From positions 62,001 to 126,000 of the forward strand of contig CAVPGV010000006.1 of assembly GCA_963704075.1 (NCBI GenBank): a DNA stretch of 64,000 bases, written 5' to 3'. The stretch is from JADKAV01 sp963704075. Its GTDB lineage: Bacteria; Actinomycetota; Actinomycetes; S36-B12; UBA10799. A model generated the notes under the pieces. The model was given only the letters and a program-made list of their open reading frames with translations. It had not been told where the DNA came from and did no database searches. The position numbers and the translations under genes are program-made. Positions 63,185 to 64,000 of the stretch are shown in pieces. The number at the start of each line of letters is the position of its first letter. Position 1 is the first letter of the stretch.

Positions 63185-64000
63185 ATGGCGCGCAAGAAGA
63201 AGACTGAAGCACCCGTTGTCGTCGATGTGAGCCTTGCGGAATCCGACCGCAACTACGACCAGATCGTCACGTTCCTGGAGCGGGAGTTCCGGATCGTGCG
63301 CGTCGGTGCGGACGGCGACGTCGACCGGGGCGAGGAGATGGTTTCCCAATGGCGACCCGGTGCCACCGTTTTCGCCATCACCGGAGCCCGCGACGCCCGC
63401 ACGGTGGGCATCCTCGCCGGTGACGAGAAGGGTGCGTTGCGGCAGTTGGAGAGCGCCACCGAGGACGTGCCGTTCACCAACGGCGACCGCCTGCGCGATG
63501 TGTTGCAGGAGTGGACCATCCGCAAGGTCGCCGCGGACAAACCCGGCTTGTTCAGCAACGCCCGCACGGTCGTCCTGGGCGGGTCCCATCACCGCCGGAC
63601 GGCCCGCCTGCTCGCGGAGTTCACCGAGAACATCCGTTTCGCGGACGCCGTTCTGCAGTGGGGTCTGCCGTCCATGCTCGACTCCTTCAACGCCCTCGAC
63701 CGGTTCGCCGGGGTGAGCAAGTGGTTCCTCGACCGGGTGCCGGATCCGATTGCCGGCCCGGTCTCCGCGCCCGGCCGCCGCTTCAACCAGTCGATGCTGC
63801 GCAAGGCGGTCCGGGAGGCGGACGTGCTTGTGGCGACCTACGACGAACTGATGATGTTCGACCTCGAGGAACTGGCCGGCAAGACCCTGATCACGTCCGC
63901 GGTCTCGCAGGAACGGCTCGATGAATTGCACCGCCGCGGCGCGGACCTGGTGCTCGACGACACGCCGCAGCCCTTCGACGGGGTCACGGTGAACGCGGCG
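63185..64000 (+). CDS. Uncharacterised protein, partial (cut by right edge)
   Basis: Not recognised. 272 codons are present, open to the right edge. GGAGAGGG precedes the ATG. The N-terminal MARKKKTEAPVVVDV is basic; SNARTVVLGGSHHRRTARLLAEF and LDELHRRGADLVLDDTPQPF resemble Rossmann-like strands and helices, so a nucleotide-binding fold is possible. No membrane segment in the visible part. Probably co-transcribed with the preceding gene. Confidence 0.75.
   Translation, partial: MARKKKTEAPVVVDVSLAESDRNYDQIVTFLEREFRIVRVGADGDVDRGEEMVSQWRPGATVFAITGARDARTVGILAGDEKGALRQLESATEDVPFTNGDRLRDVLQEWTIRKVAADKPGLFSNARTVVLGGSHHRRTARLLAEFTENIRFADAVLQWGLPSMLDSFNALDRFAGVSKWFLDRVPDPIAGPVSAPGRRFNQSMLRKAVREADVLVATYDELMMFDLEELAGKTLITSAVSQERLDELHRRGADLVLDDTPQPFDGVTVNAA

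Overview
The window is GC-rich chromosomal DNA from an actinomycete (phylum Actinomycetota). The lineage is shown by a WhiB4/WblA-type regulator, an RsiG-type cyclic-di-GMP anti-sigma factor, a MarP-like periplasmic protease, a compact Tad pilus locus with a DUF4244 pilin-like gene, a 6C small RNA, many GTG starts and GTGA/ATGA overlaps. From memory, the gene order from about 15.6 to 61.1 kb follows Mycobacterium tuberculosis Rv3683-Rv3644 and Streptomyces coelicolor SCO3580-SCO3540. Genus cannot be fixed from the sequence alone. No insertion sequence, prophage or CRISPR array was seen.

Layout. 0-15.3 kb is accessory: a membrane protein cut by the left edge, a large LuxR regulator divergent from a TetR regulator with an extra N-terminal DNA-binding domain, a DUF2252 protein coupled to a radical-SAM sulfatase maturase, a sulfatase with a fused N-terminal membrane domain, small stress or membrane proteins, an AlkC-like repair protein, a HIT hydrolase and a Phd/VapC toxin-antitoxin pair. 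15.5-24.4 kb holds tRNA-Pro(CGG), a metallophosphoesterase, YqeY, a class A penicillin-binding protein, WhiB4-like, YceI and two ArsA-like ATPases. 24.5-37 kb holds DUF4177, RidA, Nudix and beta-lactamase-fold hydrolases, a GT87 mannosyltransferase, Crp, RsiG, Nth, CoA-type Nudix, MarP, an EphE-like hydrolase, a holin-like protein, NhaA and Acs. 37-43.2 kb holds a degenerate Fic protein, an ABC1 kinase, a two-gene 10-methyl fatty acid module and a HAD phosphatase. 43.3-49 kb holds 6C RNA, the Tad locus and a BldG-like/anti-sigma pair. 49-64 kb holds the proton-pumping pyrophosphatase, a four-gene ATP-grasp/reductase/transporter/PLP cluster that is probably inserted, topA-tmk-holB, and three poorly characterised genes running off the right edge.

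Two themes cut across the window. First, nine genes between 18.9 and 58.1 kb, including topA, carry single-base frameshifts, eleven in all. Most look like one extra base, and correcting them restores conserved proteins and neat gene junctions. I read them as sequence errors, and annotate the genes as whole spans. Second, many genes have a TANNNT -10 element exactly 6-8 bases before an ATG or GTG start, so leaderless transcription is probably common.

Functionally, the conserved part combines cell-wall synthesis and envelope homeostasis (PBP, ArsA ATPases, MarP), redox and cyclic nucleotide control (WhiB, Crp), development-type sigma control (RsiG, BldG-like), surface pili (Tad), acetate and proton/sodium energetics (Acs, NhaA, HppA) and DNA replication or repair (TopA, Tmk, HolB, Nth).
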